Virus record (IMG/VR): IMGVR_UViG_3300042301_004094
Coordinates: 62,001 to 126,000 of that record
DNA from: a virus
Direction: 5' to 3' (one strand)
DNA length: 64,000 bases
Positions 1-9,888 of this stretch are shown one piece after another. Positions within the stretch are counted from its first letter, which is position 1; each line of letters starts with the position of its first letter. The position numbers and the translations under genes were made by a program. The notes below the pieces were generated by a model that was given only the letters and a program-made list of their open reading frames with translations, was not told the DNA's origin and made no database searches.

Positions 1-123
1 AAGATATATTAAACTTAACTCAGTAAGAGATGGATGGAAATTGTCATTGAATGGGATGAACCGAATGAAACAATCTCCAAATGCGCGAGGCAATTGCGAT
101 GATTTTTCAACAATATAAAACAT
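1..123 (-). CDS. N-terminus of a gene cut by the window edge; possibly phage DNA polymerase
   Basis: An ATG at 121-123 opens a frame that stays open for all 41 codons to the window edge, on the same strand as the other genes. It starts MFYIVEKSSQLP and contains NDNFHPSLTELSLIYL. This resembles, from memory only, the first residues of family A DNA polymerases of Bacteroidetes phages; it is not enough for a firm call. The leader is A-rich with no Shine-Dalgarno sequence and no ATATTTAT late element, so the gene may belong to an earlier expression class than the structural genes upstream of it. The complementary frame 2-118 is also open but is judged a shadow. Confidence 0.6.
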   Translation of the reverse strand, partial: MFYIVEKSSQLPRAFGDCFIRFIPFNDNFHPSLTELSLIYL

Positions 124-166
124 AACCTTTTTTTTGTAGACTTAAATGTAATATAAAAACTTTGAC

Positions 167-661
167 TTAAAAAGTTTCTTCTTGAAGATAAAGTTTTATT
201 CCAGGCATTTTTTTATCGGCCTGTTCTACTTCATCTATGTTAAAAGTTCCCCCTTTTCTAAAACCTCCTGTTACATCACAATTTAATACTACTGTTTGGT
301 ATAAAGGATTATTTTTAACAGAATTATAAGTATCAATATTTATTTCTTTTATATAAACAGGAATAGTATGGATGTATTTAATAAAATATCTTAACACAAA
401 CTTTTCATCAGTTGATATATTCCCTTCTTCATCTTCTTCAGGAATGACATCATTTAAATTAAAATAATATCCATTTACTTTATTATTTTTAACTAAACTA
501 GATGCTAATATTAACTGTTTTGATCTTCCTGTATATACTTTTCCAGGATATGCTTTACCCTTCACCTCACAGTAATATCCTGTATAGGGGTTATAATTAG
601 AATCTAAATATTTTTCCCCTGATGTATAATTTACTTTTGCTACATTTTTAGGTACTCTCAT
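167..661 (-). CDS. Hypothetical protein next to the baseplate hub
   Basis: A 164-residue protein that I do not recognise. Its start codon overlaps the stop codon of the hub-like gene by one base (TAATG type), so the two are translationally coupled, and it is the last gene of the baseplate operon. The sequence is mixed alpha/beta in character, with an acidic loop near residues 74-85 (PEEDEEGN) and no signal peptide, membrane segment or catalytic motif. A baseplate or tail-tip role is inferred from position only. Confidence 0.75.
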   Translation of the reverse strand: MRVPKNVAKVNYTSGEKYLDSNYNPYTGYYCEVKGKAYPGKVYTGRSKQLILASSLVKNNKVNGYYFNLNDVIPEEDEEGNISTDEKFVLRYFIKYIHTIPVYIKEINIDTYNSVKNNPLYQTVVLNCDVTGGFRKGGTFNIDEVEQADKKMPGIKLYLQEETF

Positions 662-3600
662 TATAAATTTTTAAGTATATACTGTTTAATTGTTTGTCCT
701 TCAGATGGGGCTTTTGTAGCACGTCCTTTTGAATCTTTTGGAGCAATTTCACCATGTCCAAAGATTTGACTCTTTTTAAATCCTAAAAAGTGTATAAGGC
801 GTGCTGCTGCTATCACCTGAACTGGTAATACATCTGCATCATTTAGTGCTACTACCTCTACTCCTATTGATTTACCATTATAATTTCCAGCATGCCATCC
901 TTTAGCTCCATCTGGCATAAATCTATAAATTCCTCCATCCCTTCCAATTACATATTGTGCTGGTAGGCCCCTATCATAAAAAGTTCTGTATGTGTGTATT
1001 GATCCTTCACGTCCGTCTCTTCCAGTGCTACCCGCAGTGTGGTGAACTACAAATGCTGTTGGGGGTGAGGAAATAGTACCTAAATTAAATCTATTTAATT
1101 TTGTATCATCAATAATTCCCGCTTCTGTTAATAGCGGTATTTTTTGTTTTGATAAATCTATATCTGATGTTCCTTTAATAAATTTGTAATTTGGATAGTA
1201 TTTAGAGAAATTTTGAGTTGATACTGCTTCTCCTACTTTAACTAAAGTCCCTCCTTCTGCATTTTTTACATTTTCTTTCCATGTTCCAGTACCATCTGTG
1301 TAGTTAGAACTTCTTAATCCTCCACCACCATTTCTAACTTTAGCAGTAGCACTAGTAACTCTACTTCCTTGTAAAGTAACATCAAATAAATCTACTTCTT
1401 CACCATCTGGGTCTTCTAGAATAATTGTTTGTCCCTCTAATTTAGTTGTCCAACCACTGTCATTAATTGTATGTCCTATACCTGTTAAAATATATCCTAA
1501 TCTTCTACCAACTTCACCATCAGTTTTATATCCTTTAGGAAGTAAATCTGGGTGGATATTAAACATATGTCCTATAATTAGATTTGATATACCATCTATT
1601 TCTAATGATAGTTTTGTTGGGATAATTGCTTTAAATTTAATTGGATTTGCAGACAATGCTCTAAAAATTGCTATAACATCTCTAAGAGCACCTTCATATT
1701 TAGATGCTTCAGTTACTTCAAAATCTGCTTCAAAATCACCAATCCAGCTTTTACCCATCCAACTAATAAATTCATATATAGGTAATAAATTAGTTAATAA
1801 ATTTTCTAATTGAATAGCAGTGCTATCATCAGCACTCGTTGTATTCATAGCATTTATTTTTTTCTTTAAACGGTCTTTTACACCTTGGTTAAAACCAACC
1901 ATAGTATCATTTTCTAAGCCTAATTGACCACCCCCTGTTTGGGCTCCTATTGCTACGATAGAAGATTGTTCAGAAAATATTTGTGATTCTAATGAATAAT
2001 TTCTTACAGTAGACCACAAACCATTATATTTTCCTGTTGGTTTACCATCTTCTGAATAGAATGTAAATGCATTATTATAAGCATCTGCTTTATTTTGTGT
2101 ATCTACAAAGTTGATGTCTATAATTCTAGCTATATTATCTACAGGATCAACGTGTATATCAAAATTATTTACATTTCCTGTCGCAGTAGATATATCTGCT
2201 AGCATTTTCTTTAGAAAATCATACAGATTAATAGTATTTTTTTCAGTTTTATCTCCTCCTTCTAATCCAGGGTCTTTACTTATTTTTAACAAATAACGTA
2301 AACTAACATATATATTTCCTATTTGACCTAAACCTGCTTTACAAGCGGCATCGGGAGTGCCACTATCATCAGCTACAGAAAATGGTTTTAAATTATCCAT
2401 AAATGCAAGAGCATTTGCGGCACCTTTTTGAGCATCTTTTACTTCTTTTGTTTTTCGCTCTAATTCAATTTGAGCTGTAATTGTTGCTTTTTTAGTTTTA
2501 ATTATACCTAAATCTGTTCCTTTTAAATTCTTTAAACCTAAAGAAATACCTTCTATCTCTGATTCTAGAAAAGATGCATCTAGAAAATCATAAAATTGTT
2601 CAAATTGATAATAACCTTTTCCACCTGTAGATACTTGTGGGGTAATAAACCCATCCTTTTTTTCAACCTTTACTGCTAATTCATATTGTCTTTGCAATTC
2701 ACGAGCAGCCGAATCTACATCAATGCCTGCTTTATTACAAGCATCAAAATATCTTGTAAGAGAATCTGCAATAGTTTTTTCATCACTATTATCCTTCACA
2801 CCCTCAGGTATTACTGTGTTATTTATTACTATACTAGCAGCAACTTCTACTGTAATTTTGGAGCCTAAAAAATCCATAGTTTTACTTGTACCATCACTAT
2901 TCTTAACTTGAGGTCCTGGGTCCCCTACAACAGTTGTAGTTGCTGCTGATCCTGTAGGGGTTGAAGCTAAATCTTCAGGTAATTTAAAAGCTCCCCAAAT
3001 ATCATTTTTAATTAAACATACTGTAGGATTTACAGATATTTGTAAAGGATGGCATAAGCCTAATAAATAAGGGGCTTCTGGTTTTTTTAAATTTCCAGAA
3101 GACATTTTTACTCCATTTTGGTAAGGTCTATCACTTGTTGTTACACCAACAATTGGTTTATTTCCATCTTCTGCTACAATACCTACTGTTATATGGTTAT
3201 TTATTAACTTACATAAAGATTCTAGTGTAATGAATTTTTGACGATCAGTGTCGTCAAATTCTTCATCTTCTTCACCTTCTCCGTGTAATTCAATATCCAT
3301 GGTAAACATATCATATGTAACACCATATTTATCAGTTACTTCATACTTAGCACTTTGGTTTTCTGATTCAACAGAACACCACAATTCGTATATTAATCCT
3401 GAAATAAAGTTTCTAGAATAGAATTTTTTTAGATCTTCTGGTTTTGGAGTCTTTGCTGAGGGTGTTATTTTTAAGTACCCATTAGCTTCTAATGATATTA
3501 ATGATAAATTAGCTGCTGAGTAGTTTATTTTTAATGATTCTATCATTTCACCGATAGAAATCAGAGTTGTTGAGCAATCATATCCTCCATCTGGTCTTGC

Positions 3601-4242
3601 AGACCATTTATAATTTTTTACTATACCTAAGAATCCACCATAATTTCCCTGTGCTCTTTCCTCTTTTTCAAATAATTGTTGAAATACATTTTGATAATCT
3701 TTATCAATGAGGCTGCTATCAAATATATTAAATGGAGTTTCTGGGGTTGTTACTAAATCTCCATTATTATTAATATAAGCAGTCCAACCCCATTCTAATA
3801 ATACAGAATAACCTGGTCTCATGTAGAGTAATTCTAAATCTTCTAATTGAGTTATATCCCAACAATTAAAATTTATTGTTACTTCTCTTAATGAACCATA
3901 AGCACCTTTGGATTTAACCTCAGCACTTGTAATACCAGGCATTGGTCTAATACCATACAAATGTGTTTTACCGCTTGGTGTTTGCAATGAATATGCATTT
4001 TCAGGACCTTTTCCTACACCACTTCTTAATTTATCATTGTGTAAAGCACCACCTAATAAAACATAATTTTTAGCTAAGGCTCCACTATCTCCATTCACAT
4101 CAACAGATGAAGACATTCTTAACCATGCCTTTGCACCGTTGTGGATTGATATGTCTGTTAAATTACGTCTATTAAGAGCCTCTCCTCTTTTTAAGAGTTG
4201 CTGTTTGATATGAGACGGAAATGATTCTTTAAATATAGACAT
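661..4242 (-). CDS. Baseplate hub/tail-lysin candidate with C-terminal amidase domain
   Basis: A 1193-residue protein between a gp53-like gene and a small hypothetical gene. The first ~1050 residues look like a tail structural protein, with phrases such as MRPGYSVLLEWGWT near residue 140. The last ~130 residues are an N-acetylmuramoyl-L-alanine amidase (Amidase_2/T7 lysozyme fold): VVHHTAG with His1067-His1068, GWHAG, SIGVEVV and FGHGEI with His1163. These give two zinc ligands. The usual third ligand in the K-x-D/C-P-G segment is not obvious, because the matching segment reads TKAPSEG. The inferred role is to cut peptidoglycan from the tail tip during entry, as T4 gp5 lysozyme does with a different fold. 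The hub assignment is inference; the amidase fold is fairly sure. Confidence 0.75.
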   Translation of the reverse strand: MSIFKESFPSHIKQQLLKRGEALNRRNLTDISIHNGAKAWLRMSSSVDVNGDSGALAKNYVLLGGALHNDKLRSGVGKGPENAYSLQTPSGKTHLYGIRPMPGITSAEVKSKGAYGSLREVTINFNCWDITQLEDLELLYMRPGYSVLLEWGWTAYINNNGDLVTTPETPFNIFDSSLIDKDYQNVFQQLFEKEERAQGNYGGFLGIVKNYKWSARPDGGYDCSTTLISIGEMIESLKINYSAANLSLISLEANGYLKITPSAKTPKPEDLKKFYSRNFISGLIYELWCSVESENQSAKYEVTDKYGVTYDMFTMDIELHGEGEEDEEFDDTDRQKFITLESLCKLINNHITVGIVAEDGNKPIVGVTTSDRPYQNGVKMSSGNLKKPEAPYLLGLCHPLQISVNPTVCLIKNDIWGAFKLPEDLASTPTGSAATTTVVGDPGPQVKNSDGTSKTMDFLGSKITVEVAASIVINNTVIPEGVKDNSDEKTIADSLTRYFDACNKAGIDVDSAARELQRQYELAVKVEKKDGFITPQVSTGGKGYYQFEQFYDFLDASFLESEIEGISLGLKNLKGTDLGIIKTKKATITAQIELERKTKEVKDAQKGAANALAFMDNLKPFSVADDSGTPDAACKAGLGQIGNIYVSLRYLLKISKDPGLEGGDKTEKNTINLYDFLKKMLADISTATGNVNNFDIHVDPVDNIARIIDINFVDTQNKADAYNNAFTFYSEDGKPTGKYNGLWSTVRNYSLESQIFSEQSSIVAIGAQTGGGQLGLENDTMVGFNQGVKDRLKKKINAMNTTSADDSTAIQLENLLTNLLPIYEFISWMGKSWIGDFEADFEVTEASKYEGALRDVIAIFRALSANPIKFKAIIPTKLSLEIDGISNLIIGHMFNIHPDLLPKGYKTDGEVGRRLGYILTGIGHTINDSGWTTKLEGQTIILEDPDGEEVDLFDVTLQGSRVTSATAKVRNGGGGLRSSNYTDGTGTWKENVKNAEGGTLVKVGEAVSTQNFSKYYPNYKFIKGTSDIDLSKQKIPLLTEAGIIDDTKLNRFNLGTISSPPTAFVVHHTAGSTGRDGREGSIHTYRTFYDRGLPAQYVIGRDGGIYRFMPDGAKGWHAGNYNGKSIGVEVVALNDADVLPVQVIAAARLIHFLGFKKSQIFGHGEIAPKDSKGRATKAPSEGQTIKQYILKNL

Positions 4243-4246
4243 AACA

Positions 4247-4546
4247 TTATTTGTAATTTAAATCGTCAAACATTTTTAATACAGCACCTAAATCTGTTGG
4301 TATTCTTAATTGAGTACCTGGTGTTAAGAACATAGATCCTTTGTTTATATTATTGTTTGCTGATGATATAATCCACCAATATTCTGGGTTTTTGTAGTAT
4401 GAATAGGCTAATAGATCTAATCTATCTCCTATTGTTGTGATAACATAGATATCATCCTCGGTTAAAGGAATGTTTGGGTATTTCTTTAACTTAAGGTATT
4501 TAGTACCTGTTGGTGTTTGTATAATATCTCTTGTTGTGTATCTCAT
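4247..4546 (-). CDS. Baseplate wedge protein with LysM-like domain (T4 gp53-like)
   Basis: A 99-residue protein with the layout of LysM-like tail proteins: a loading segment (DDIYVITTIGDRLDLLAYSYY), then NPEYWWIISSANN, then PGTQLRIP. T4 gp53 and the LysM proteins of contractile injection systems have this short domain and sit at the wedge or tube-baseplate junction. Its start overlaps the stop of the upstream gene by one base, and the hub-like gene follows after four bases, so it is part of the baseplate operon. It has no signal peptide, so a cell-wall LysM enzyme is unlikely. Confidence 0.7.
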   Translation of the reverse strand: MRYTTRDIIQTPTGTKYLKLKKYPNIPLTEDDIYVITTIGDRLDLLAYSYYKNPEYWWIISSANNNINKGSMFLTPGTQLRIPTDLGAVLKMFDDLNYK

Positions 4547-6837
4547 TATCTAGCTTGTGATCCTGTTAAAAATCCTGTTCCACTCATTGGGTTATCTAAA
4601 TAAGATAAAAATCCACCTTCTTTATATGTAGATAATTCTTTTCCAATAATAGTAAAACTAAATTGTGCATTTATATACATTGCTAATTTTTCATCTATAT
4701 CCCAAGATGAAACATCAGGTATATCAAAAGAAACTGATGTTAATATTCCTGGTTCTGCAACTAAGTAATTCCCTAATGTTACTTTTGTAATTATTCCTCC
4801 TAATCTATTATTACCATCATATTTTCCAGCACCTGCTGATTGTAATTGACTTAATGCTCTATGTTTTTCAAGTAAATGAATTCTATTAAAACATGGGACT
4901 TGTATGTTAAAACTTACATCTCTTTTATGCTCAGTGAAGGTATAAAAACTCTCTGACCTTCCCACATATTTTACTGGGTTCCAAGTTGAGTTTGAATTAT
5001 ATTTAAAACCTGATAAATATGCTGAGAATACTACTGTTCCTAGGTCAGTAGTGTCAAATGGATTTATTGGATCGAAAGTTACTAGCATTATGTTTCGATC
5101 AATTCTATCAAAGTTGGGAATCGTATCTCGTCCACTAAAATATTTAAAAGAAGGTTTACCACTACCCTTAATCTTTGGATCTCTATCTATGGTAATTTCT
5201 TCTGTTTTAAAATTTGTTTGATTTATTTCAGTTTTTGGAGAATCAGCCATTTCTCCATTTTCATATATTGTTTTTAATTTATTTTCTTCAGGAATGTTCT
5301 TTACATTTACAATAGATGCTTTAACTAAATTCTTCTTTGCACGTTTACCACTAGCAACAATAACTTCATCTAATTTACTAGATATATTTTCCCAGTCAGA
5401 TAATTGTTTTTCAGCATCTGCTTGAGATATTTTACTAGTAAATGTTTGAGTGCCTGTAGGATCATCTCCTTTTTCCCCTATAAAAGAATCTCCTGATGTT
5501 CCAACAAAAGTTGTAATCTCTCTACTTCCACCTATATACTCTGTATTTTCTTTAGTATATTTTAATGCAACAAATTTATCAAAAGAGGCAACTGTAAGTG
5601 GATTTATTGAAGGGATAAAATCTGTCGCTTTGACATCTACAAAAATCTTTCCATTCCCAATATCATCTTGTAATTTACTTGTTGAAACTTCTGTACTATA
5701 AAAGAAATCATTTCCTTGTCTTTTTCTACCTAAGGCCTTAAATTGATCAGTTTCTACAACTTTATTTAATGGGAAGAGGGGTGATAATGGAGATGAAATA
5801 GATCCAGTAGTCCAAATTTCTTCAGATGTTTCAAATCTGCTTTGTTCGGTTAATGGATTAACAGATATACTTCCAATTATAGTTTGGAATTGTGATTCAA
5901 CAAGAGCGTCATTTATTTTTCTTTTATCTTCAGTAAAAGTATGTCTATTGATAGTAGTTCTTCCTATACCATATAATGAATTAGGACCTCCATTGTAACT
6001 ATCAATAGTAAATTGACTAAGTAATGCTTTTACATCTAGTTTATTTCTTTTAAAATTAGTACGATCAAAATCAGTACGGATAAATTTTTCTCGAAAAAAA
6101 TCACCACCAAATTCCTTAGAATATTGTCTTAAAAGTTGATTAGTAGCTCTGTTAGCTTGTCTTCCTTCTCTGTTAGTAGCTCTGTTAGCTCGTCTTCCTT
6201 CTCTGTTAGTAGCTCTGTTAGCTCGTCTTCCTTCTCTGTTAGCAATTCTATTTTCTCTTCTTTCTTCTTGTAAATCAAAATCCTCACCAACACCTCCTAT
6301 ATTATCTCCTAAATTGAATTTATCTGTTAAAGCAACTAATCTATTATTATCAGAATTTTTATTATTTTCAGCAACTACCTTAATGTATTTAATACTATCA
6401 TCCGTTACTGGGAAAAGACCATGTCTTGTTAAGTGTCCACCGAATGCCGTAAGAGGGATTTGACGAAGGGTGTTAATACCTAAATTATATAAACGAGTTG
6501 AACCAAGCAACCCACCAAGACTTTTTTTAGTTTCAAGTTTTGGATTAGATAATTGCAATCCAACTTGTTTAGCTAAAAATAAAGGTCCTTTAGGTAAGTC
6601 TTTAAAAAATTTACCTATACGAATCGTATCAACTATTGAGGCATTTAAAGCTCCTATATGTCCCCCTCTAATTAAACCATCATCAAATTTAGTAAGTCTA
6701 AATCTAGTAAGGGGTTTATCTAAATCTTTTAATTCGGTTTTTACATAAGGTTGCCCACTGTTACCCCCGTCTGAAGTATCATTACCGTACTTCAAACTAC
6801 GTAGTTTGGTAGCATTTAACTGTGTTATTATAGGCAT
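4546..6837 (-). CDS. Large baseplate/tail structural protein with Arg-rich tandem repeat
   Basis: A 763-residue protein between the gp53-like gene and a small basic gene, with no recognised enzymatic motif. Residues 200-232 hold three 11-residue copies of NREGRRANRAT (the third has Q at position 6), within a strongly Arg-rich stretch that starts near residue 190. The C-terminal third (around FDPINPFDTTDLGT and later) looks beta-rich and reads like tail-tube or baseplate domains. Position suggests a baseplate wedge or hub component; the exact T4 counterpart is not identifiable by eye. Confidence 0.65.
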   Translation of the reverse strand: MPIITQLNATKLRSLKYGNDTSDGGNSGQPYVKTELKDLDKPLTRFRLTKFDDGLIRGGHIGALNASIVDTIRIGKFFKDLPKGPLFLAKQVGLQLSNPKLETKKSLGGLLGSTRLYNLGINTLRQIPLTAFGGHLTRHGLFPVTDDSIKYIKVVAENNKNSDNNRLVALTDKFNLGDNIGGVGEDFDLQEERRENRIANREGRRANRATNREGRRANRATNREGRQANRATNQLLRQYSKEFGGDFFREKFIRTDFDRTNFKRNKLDVKALLSQFTIDSYNGGPNSLYGIGRTTINRHTFTEDKRKINDALVESQFQTIIGSISVNPLTEQSRFETSEEIWTTGSISSPLSPLFPLNKVVETDQFKALGRKRQGNDFFYSTEVSTSKLQDDIGNGKIFVDVKATDFIPSINPLTVASFDKFVALKYTKENTEYIGGSREITTFVGTSGDSFIGEKGDDPTGTQTFTSKISQADAEKQLSDWENISSKLDEVIVASGKRAKKNLVKASIVNVKNIPEENKLKTIYENGEMADSPKTEINQTNFKTEEITIDRDPKIKGSGKPSFKYFSGRDTIPNFDRIDRNIMLVTFDPINPFDTTDLGTVVFSAYLSGFKYNSNSTWNPVKYVGRSESFYTFTEHKRDVSFNIQVPCFNRIHLLEKHRALSQLQSAGAGKYDGNNRLGGIITKVTLGNYLVAEPGILTSVSFDIPDVSSWDIDEKLAMYINAQFSFTIIGKELSTYKEGGFLSYLDNPMSGTGFLTGSQAR
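6142..6240 (-). repeat. Three 33-bp tandem repeats encoding NREGRRANRAT
   Basis: Three contiguous in-frame copies inside the structural protein of 4546-6837. Copies one and two encode identical peptides and copy three has Gln for Arg. The preceding segment (ERRENRIA) looks like a decayed fourth copy. Confidence 0.9.
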
Positions 6838-6852
6838 TCCTTGATTTGTTTA

Positions 6853-7149
6853 TTAATAACGACCGTCAGTCGGACCTAAATCGCTATATTTACGACCTGA
6901 TTTTGATTTGTATTGTTTTGCACGTGGGTTGCGTGGTGCCTTAGGATCTAATTCATTTAATGTAGATTCTGGTCTAACTTTAGAAGAACCATTAAAGTCA
7001 ACTAATTTAACTTTAGGATCTGTGTGAATTGAATACTGATTGTGTAATTTATCAGTTGCGGTACCAGCAAAATATCCAAATTTTCTAGCTTCTAATCTAT
7101 TAGCTGTCAAACCCAATTTGCTTTTGTCTTTTTGATTAATGATTGCCAT
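6853..7149 (-). CDS. Small basic tail protein, unknown
   Basis: 98 residues, rich in Lys and Arg, especially in the C-terminal third (PRNPRAKQYKSKSGRKYSDLG). No domain is recognised. The ATG lies 26 bases after an ATATTTAT late element at 7176-7183, and the large baseplate protein starts 16 bases after its stop, so this is the first gene of the baseplate transcription unit. Confidence 0.65.
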   Translation of the reverse strand: MAIINQKDKSKLGLTANRLEARKFGYFAGTATDKLHNQYSIHTDPKVKLVDFNGSSKVRPESTLNELDPKAPRNPRAKQYKSKSGRKYSDLGPTDGRY

Positions 7150-7175
7150 TTTATTTAATTTAAAATTGTCTATGT

Positions 7176-7183
7176 ATAAATAT
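7176..7183 (-). promoter_or_regulatory. Putative late promoter element ATATTTAT
   Basis: Reads TAATATTTATAC on the minus strand, directly after the tape measure stop and 26 bases before the ATG at 7149. Confidence 0.6.
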
Positions 7184-7187
7184 TAAA

Positions 7188-9845
7188 TTAGGCCGTTTTG
7201 TAACGTCCGTTCATATTTTGTGTTGTACCTACTTTCACACTATCCATCATTACTATACCTTCTTTATTGATTAATTGACCAATAGCCGCTTTAACTTCAT
7301 TAAGAGCTGCTACTACTGGTGATAAATCAATAGATACTCCTCCACCACCACTTTCACCACCTGCTAAATCTGTGCCTACTTTAATTTTACCATCGGCCCC
7401 ATACATTGCTTTATCTTTTGGATCTAATTGTACAGAACCAAACTCTCCAGTCATTACAGGGCCTTTGCTTGGATCAACTATACCATCTTTCATAGCCATA
7501 TAAGTACCTAAAGAAGCCATAACAGCTGCTAAACCTGCTATAATCCATACTGTAGCAGCACCAAATGAAGCGGCTTCTGCCGCTGTAACTGTAGCAGCGG
7601 CTGTTGTAGTAGCTAATGTTGCTTCTGTACCTCTTAATGCTAACATTATTGGGTATTTTGCAATCTGCCCTACTAAAGATAATAATCCTATTCTAGAAAG
7701 GAAGGCTTTACTTCTTTCAACAATTAAATCTTTAAGAGCCCAACCGTATGCTATTGCTTTAGTAACTAATGATTCCTTTTCTAAAGCTGAGTTTAATTGT
7801 CTGAATGATAATTTTCCTCCTTCAGTAGCTAATCCTATTGCTGCTTGAGCGTTACCAAAGGTTGTTGCTACATTTTCTGCTATTTTACTTGTTAAAGAAG
7901 CTGCTTGGTATCCTGCTTTTCTACCCATCAATGATGCAGATAACCCTTCAGTTACTGCTATTGCTTTACCTATTCCATTTATTGCAGCCATTGTTCCATA
8001 GATACCTAAAAATAATCCTCCTATTATTTTGATAGGAGTAGCCATATAATTGATTATATTCAAAGCTCCACTTAATAAATCTAAAAAGGAACCTAAAGGA
8101 CCTGCTAACAAATCTCCTACAATTCTTTGTAATTTCTCCATAGCAGCATTAAACTTATCTTGAACATTTTGTCTTTCAAGAGCTTGTGCTGCTTCTTCTT
8201 CATTTATTTGAGCTAAAGATTTACCAGATTTAACCGCTTCTTCTCTTTTTCTTAATTGTTCAGCTAATTTATCAGATGTAGTTCCTAAAGATTGAGCATA
8301 AGCGTTTTGTGCTAATACATTCATTTTAGAGAACTTAACAGCAGTCATGCCTTGGTTTGCTAATTCTTGAGCCACACCCGCCATATCACCTTGTAAAGCT
8401 AATGCTCTAGCTCTTTCTAAATTTAAAGCTTGACCTGTTAATAATTCAGCTTTTAATTCATTTTCAATTGATGATTCAAAATTTAATAAAGATTCTGCTT
8501 GTGATTTAGTATCTTCTAATGTAGTACCTAAGGCTTTCATAGCTACTACAGCTCTAGCTATACGCTCAGGATTATATCCTAAATTAGCAGCTAATTGACC
8601 TGATACTTTAACAGCCTCAGCTAATGCTGATCTGAAATCAATACCAACTTTAAGTTGGTTTCTTGCTGTTGCTAAACCTCTAACAAATGATCTATATGTT
8701 TCTTCAGATGATTTACCAGACAATGCAGCATATCTTTGAACTTGAGCTGCTTCATCTGCTTGTAATCCAACCTGTTTAGTTAATTTAATTTGAGTTTCAA
8801 GCTGGTCTGTTGTAAATTCATAAGCAAATCCAGTTGCCTTTACTAGTTCACCAAATGCTTGAGTTAATGTGGCTGTGTTTACGTTTAAATTTTCAGATGC
8901 GTTTTGGATATCAACCATCTTTTCTCTAAAAGCATCAGCTCTTTGAGTTCCATATCCTAATTGTTTTCCTAATTCAACTGCTTGTGCATTTGCATTTAGA
9001 GCAGCTTTAAAGAAGAAATTAGCAATCTTTAATAATATAGTTAATTGGGTAACGGGATCTTTTAATGCTTGTCCTATTCCAGAAACAGTTCCTTTTATTC
9101 CTGTCATTAACACATCCCATTTACTTCCTTCTTTAGCAGTATCTCTCATATCTTCTTTTAAATTTTCAAAGAAAGTACTACTAATACCTAATTTACCTAA
9201 AGAACCAACAATCCCATCTACTATTTTTCCAGATATACCTAATTTTTTAATAATTTCCTCTTCATCTTTTAATCTTTTTAAATTTAAGTCTTGAGCTCTA
9301 ACTAAATAATTATTATTTTTATCTAAAAATTTTCCTTCTTCATCAAATAAACCTAATAATTCTCTATATTGAGATATTTCTTCTAATTTTGATTTATTTT
9401 TACTCTCAATTGCTTTTTGTTCTTCAGCGTCTAAGGTTTTTCCTTTATATTTTTGATCTAAAAAAGTTTTACTTTTAGCTAATCTATCAATCTCTATTTG
9501 AAGTTTTTTTCCATTACTTATTAAATCTTGTTTAGATAATCTACTAATATCTTGAGAGTCGTATTTTAATTTATCAGCTAAACCACTGATTTTTCTAAAA
9601 CTTGAATTAATATCTTTAGAAGTAACATTAGTTCTAGATAGATCTCGTACAACATTTTTTAATTGATCGGCAAGATCTGTAAACTCATTATTCATTTCAG
9701 CAAAATGGCGCTGAGCATTAATTAATTCTCTATTAAACTCTGTTGTACTTGCTTTAACCTCATCCATTCGCTTTCTAAGTTCAATAGCGTTTAGACCTGA
9801 GTCTTTTAAGTACTGTTCAATTTGTTTTAATAATTTCTCATCCAT
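7188..9845 (-). CDS. Tail tape measure protein
   Basis: 885 residues, placed after the tail tube and chaperone genes and before the baseplate genes, as tape measures usually are. The first ~200 residues are mainly heptad-like helix (RKRMDEVKASTTEFNREL and onward). Hydrophobic segments follow near the middle and end (LTILLKIANFFFKAAL; IIGGLFLGIYGTMAAI; VWIIAGLAAVMASLGTYMA). The middle is Ala/Gln-rich helix. This pattern (coiled coil plus membrane-active segments) is typical of proteins that set tail length and are injected. Transcription probably starts at the element at 9877-9884. Confidence 0.85.
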   Translation of the reverse strand: MDEKLLKQIEQYLKDSGLNAIELRKRMDEVKASTTEFNRELINAQRHFAEMNNEFTDLADQLKNVVRDLSRTNVTSKDINSSFRKISGLADKLKYDSQDISRLSKQDLISNGKKLQIEIDRLAKSKTFLDQKYKGKTLDAEEQKAIESKNKSKLEEISQYRELLGLFDEEGKFLDKNNNYLVRAQDLNLKRLKDEEEIIKKLGISGKIVDGIVGSLGKLGISSTFFENLKEDMRDTAKEGSKWDVLMTGIKGTVSGIGQALKDPVTQLTILLKIANFFFKAALNANAQAVELGKQLGYGTQRADAFREKMVDIQNASENLNVNTATLTQAFGELVKATGFAYEFTTDQLETQIKLTKQVGLQADEAAQVQRYAALSGKSSEETYRSFVRGLATARNQLKVGIDFRSALAEAVKVSGQLAANLGYNPERIARAVVAMKALGTTLEDTKSQAESLLNFESSIENELKAELLTGQALNLERARALALQGDMAGVAQELANQGMTAVKFSKMNVLAQNAYAQSLGTTSDKLAEQLRKREEAVKSGKSLAQINEEEAAQALERQNVQDKFNAAMEKLQRIVGDLLAGPLGSFLDLLSGALNIINYMATPIKIIGGLFLGIYGTMAAINGIGKAIAVTEGLSASLMGRKAGYQAASLTSKIAENVATTFGNAQAAIGLATEGGKLSFRQLNSALEKESLVTKAIAYGWALKDLIVERSKAFLSRIGLLSLVGQIAKYPIMLALRGTEATLATTTAAATVTAAEAASFGAATVWIIAGLAAVMASLGTYMAMKDGIVDPSKGPVMTGEFGSVQLDPKDKAMYGADGKIKVGTDLAGGESGGGGVSIDLSPVVAALNEVKAAIGQLINKEGIVMMDSVKVGTTQNMNGRYKTA

Positions 9846-9876
9846 GAGTAAACAATAATAGGTAATAGTTACCTGT

Positions 9877-9884
9877 ATAAATAT
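9877..9884 (-). promoter_or_regulatory. Putative late promoter element ATATTTAT
   Basis: Lies four bases after the terminator hairpin at 9889-9909 and 31 bases before the tape measure ATG. The leader has a small GGTAACTATTACC inverted repeat. Confidence 0.6.
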
Positions 9885-9888
9885 AAAA

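Noticed and set aside
2-118. Open plus-strand frame ending TAA at 116-118
   Set aside because: The opposite frame has an ATG at 123, no stop, the same orientation as all other genes and a more protein-like composition.
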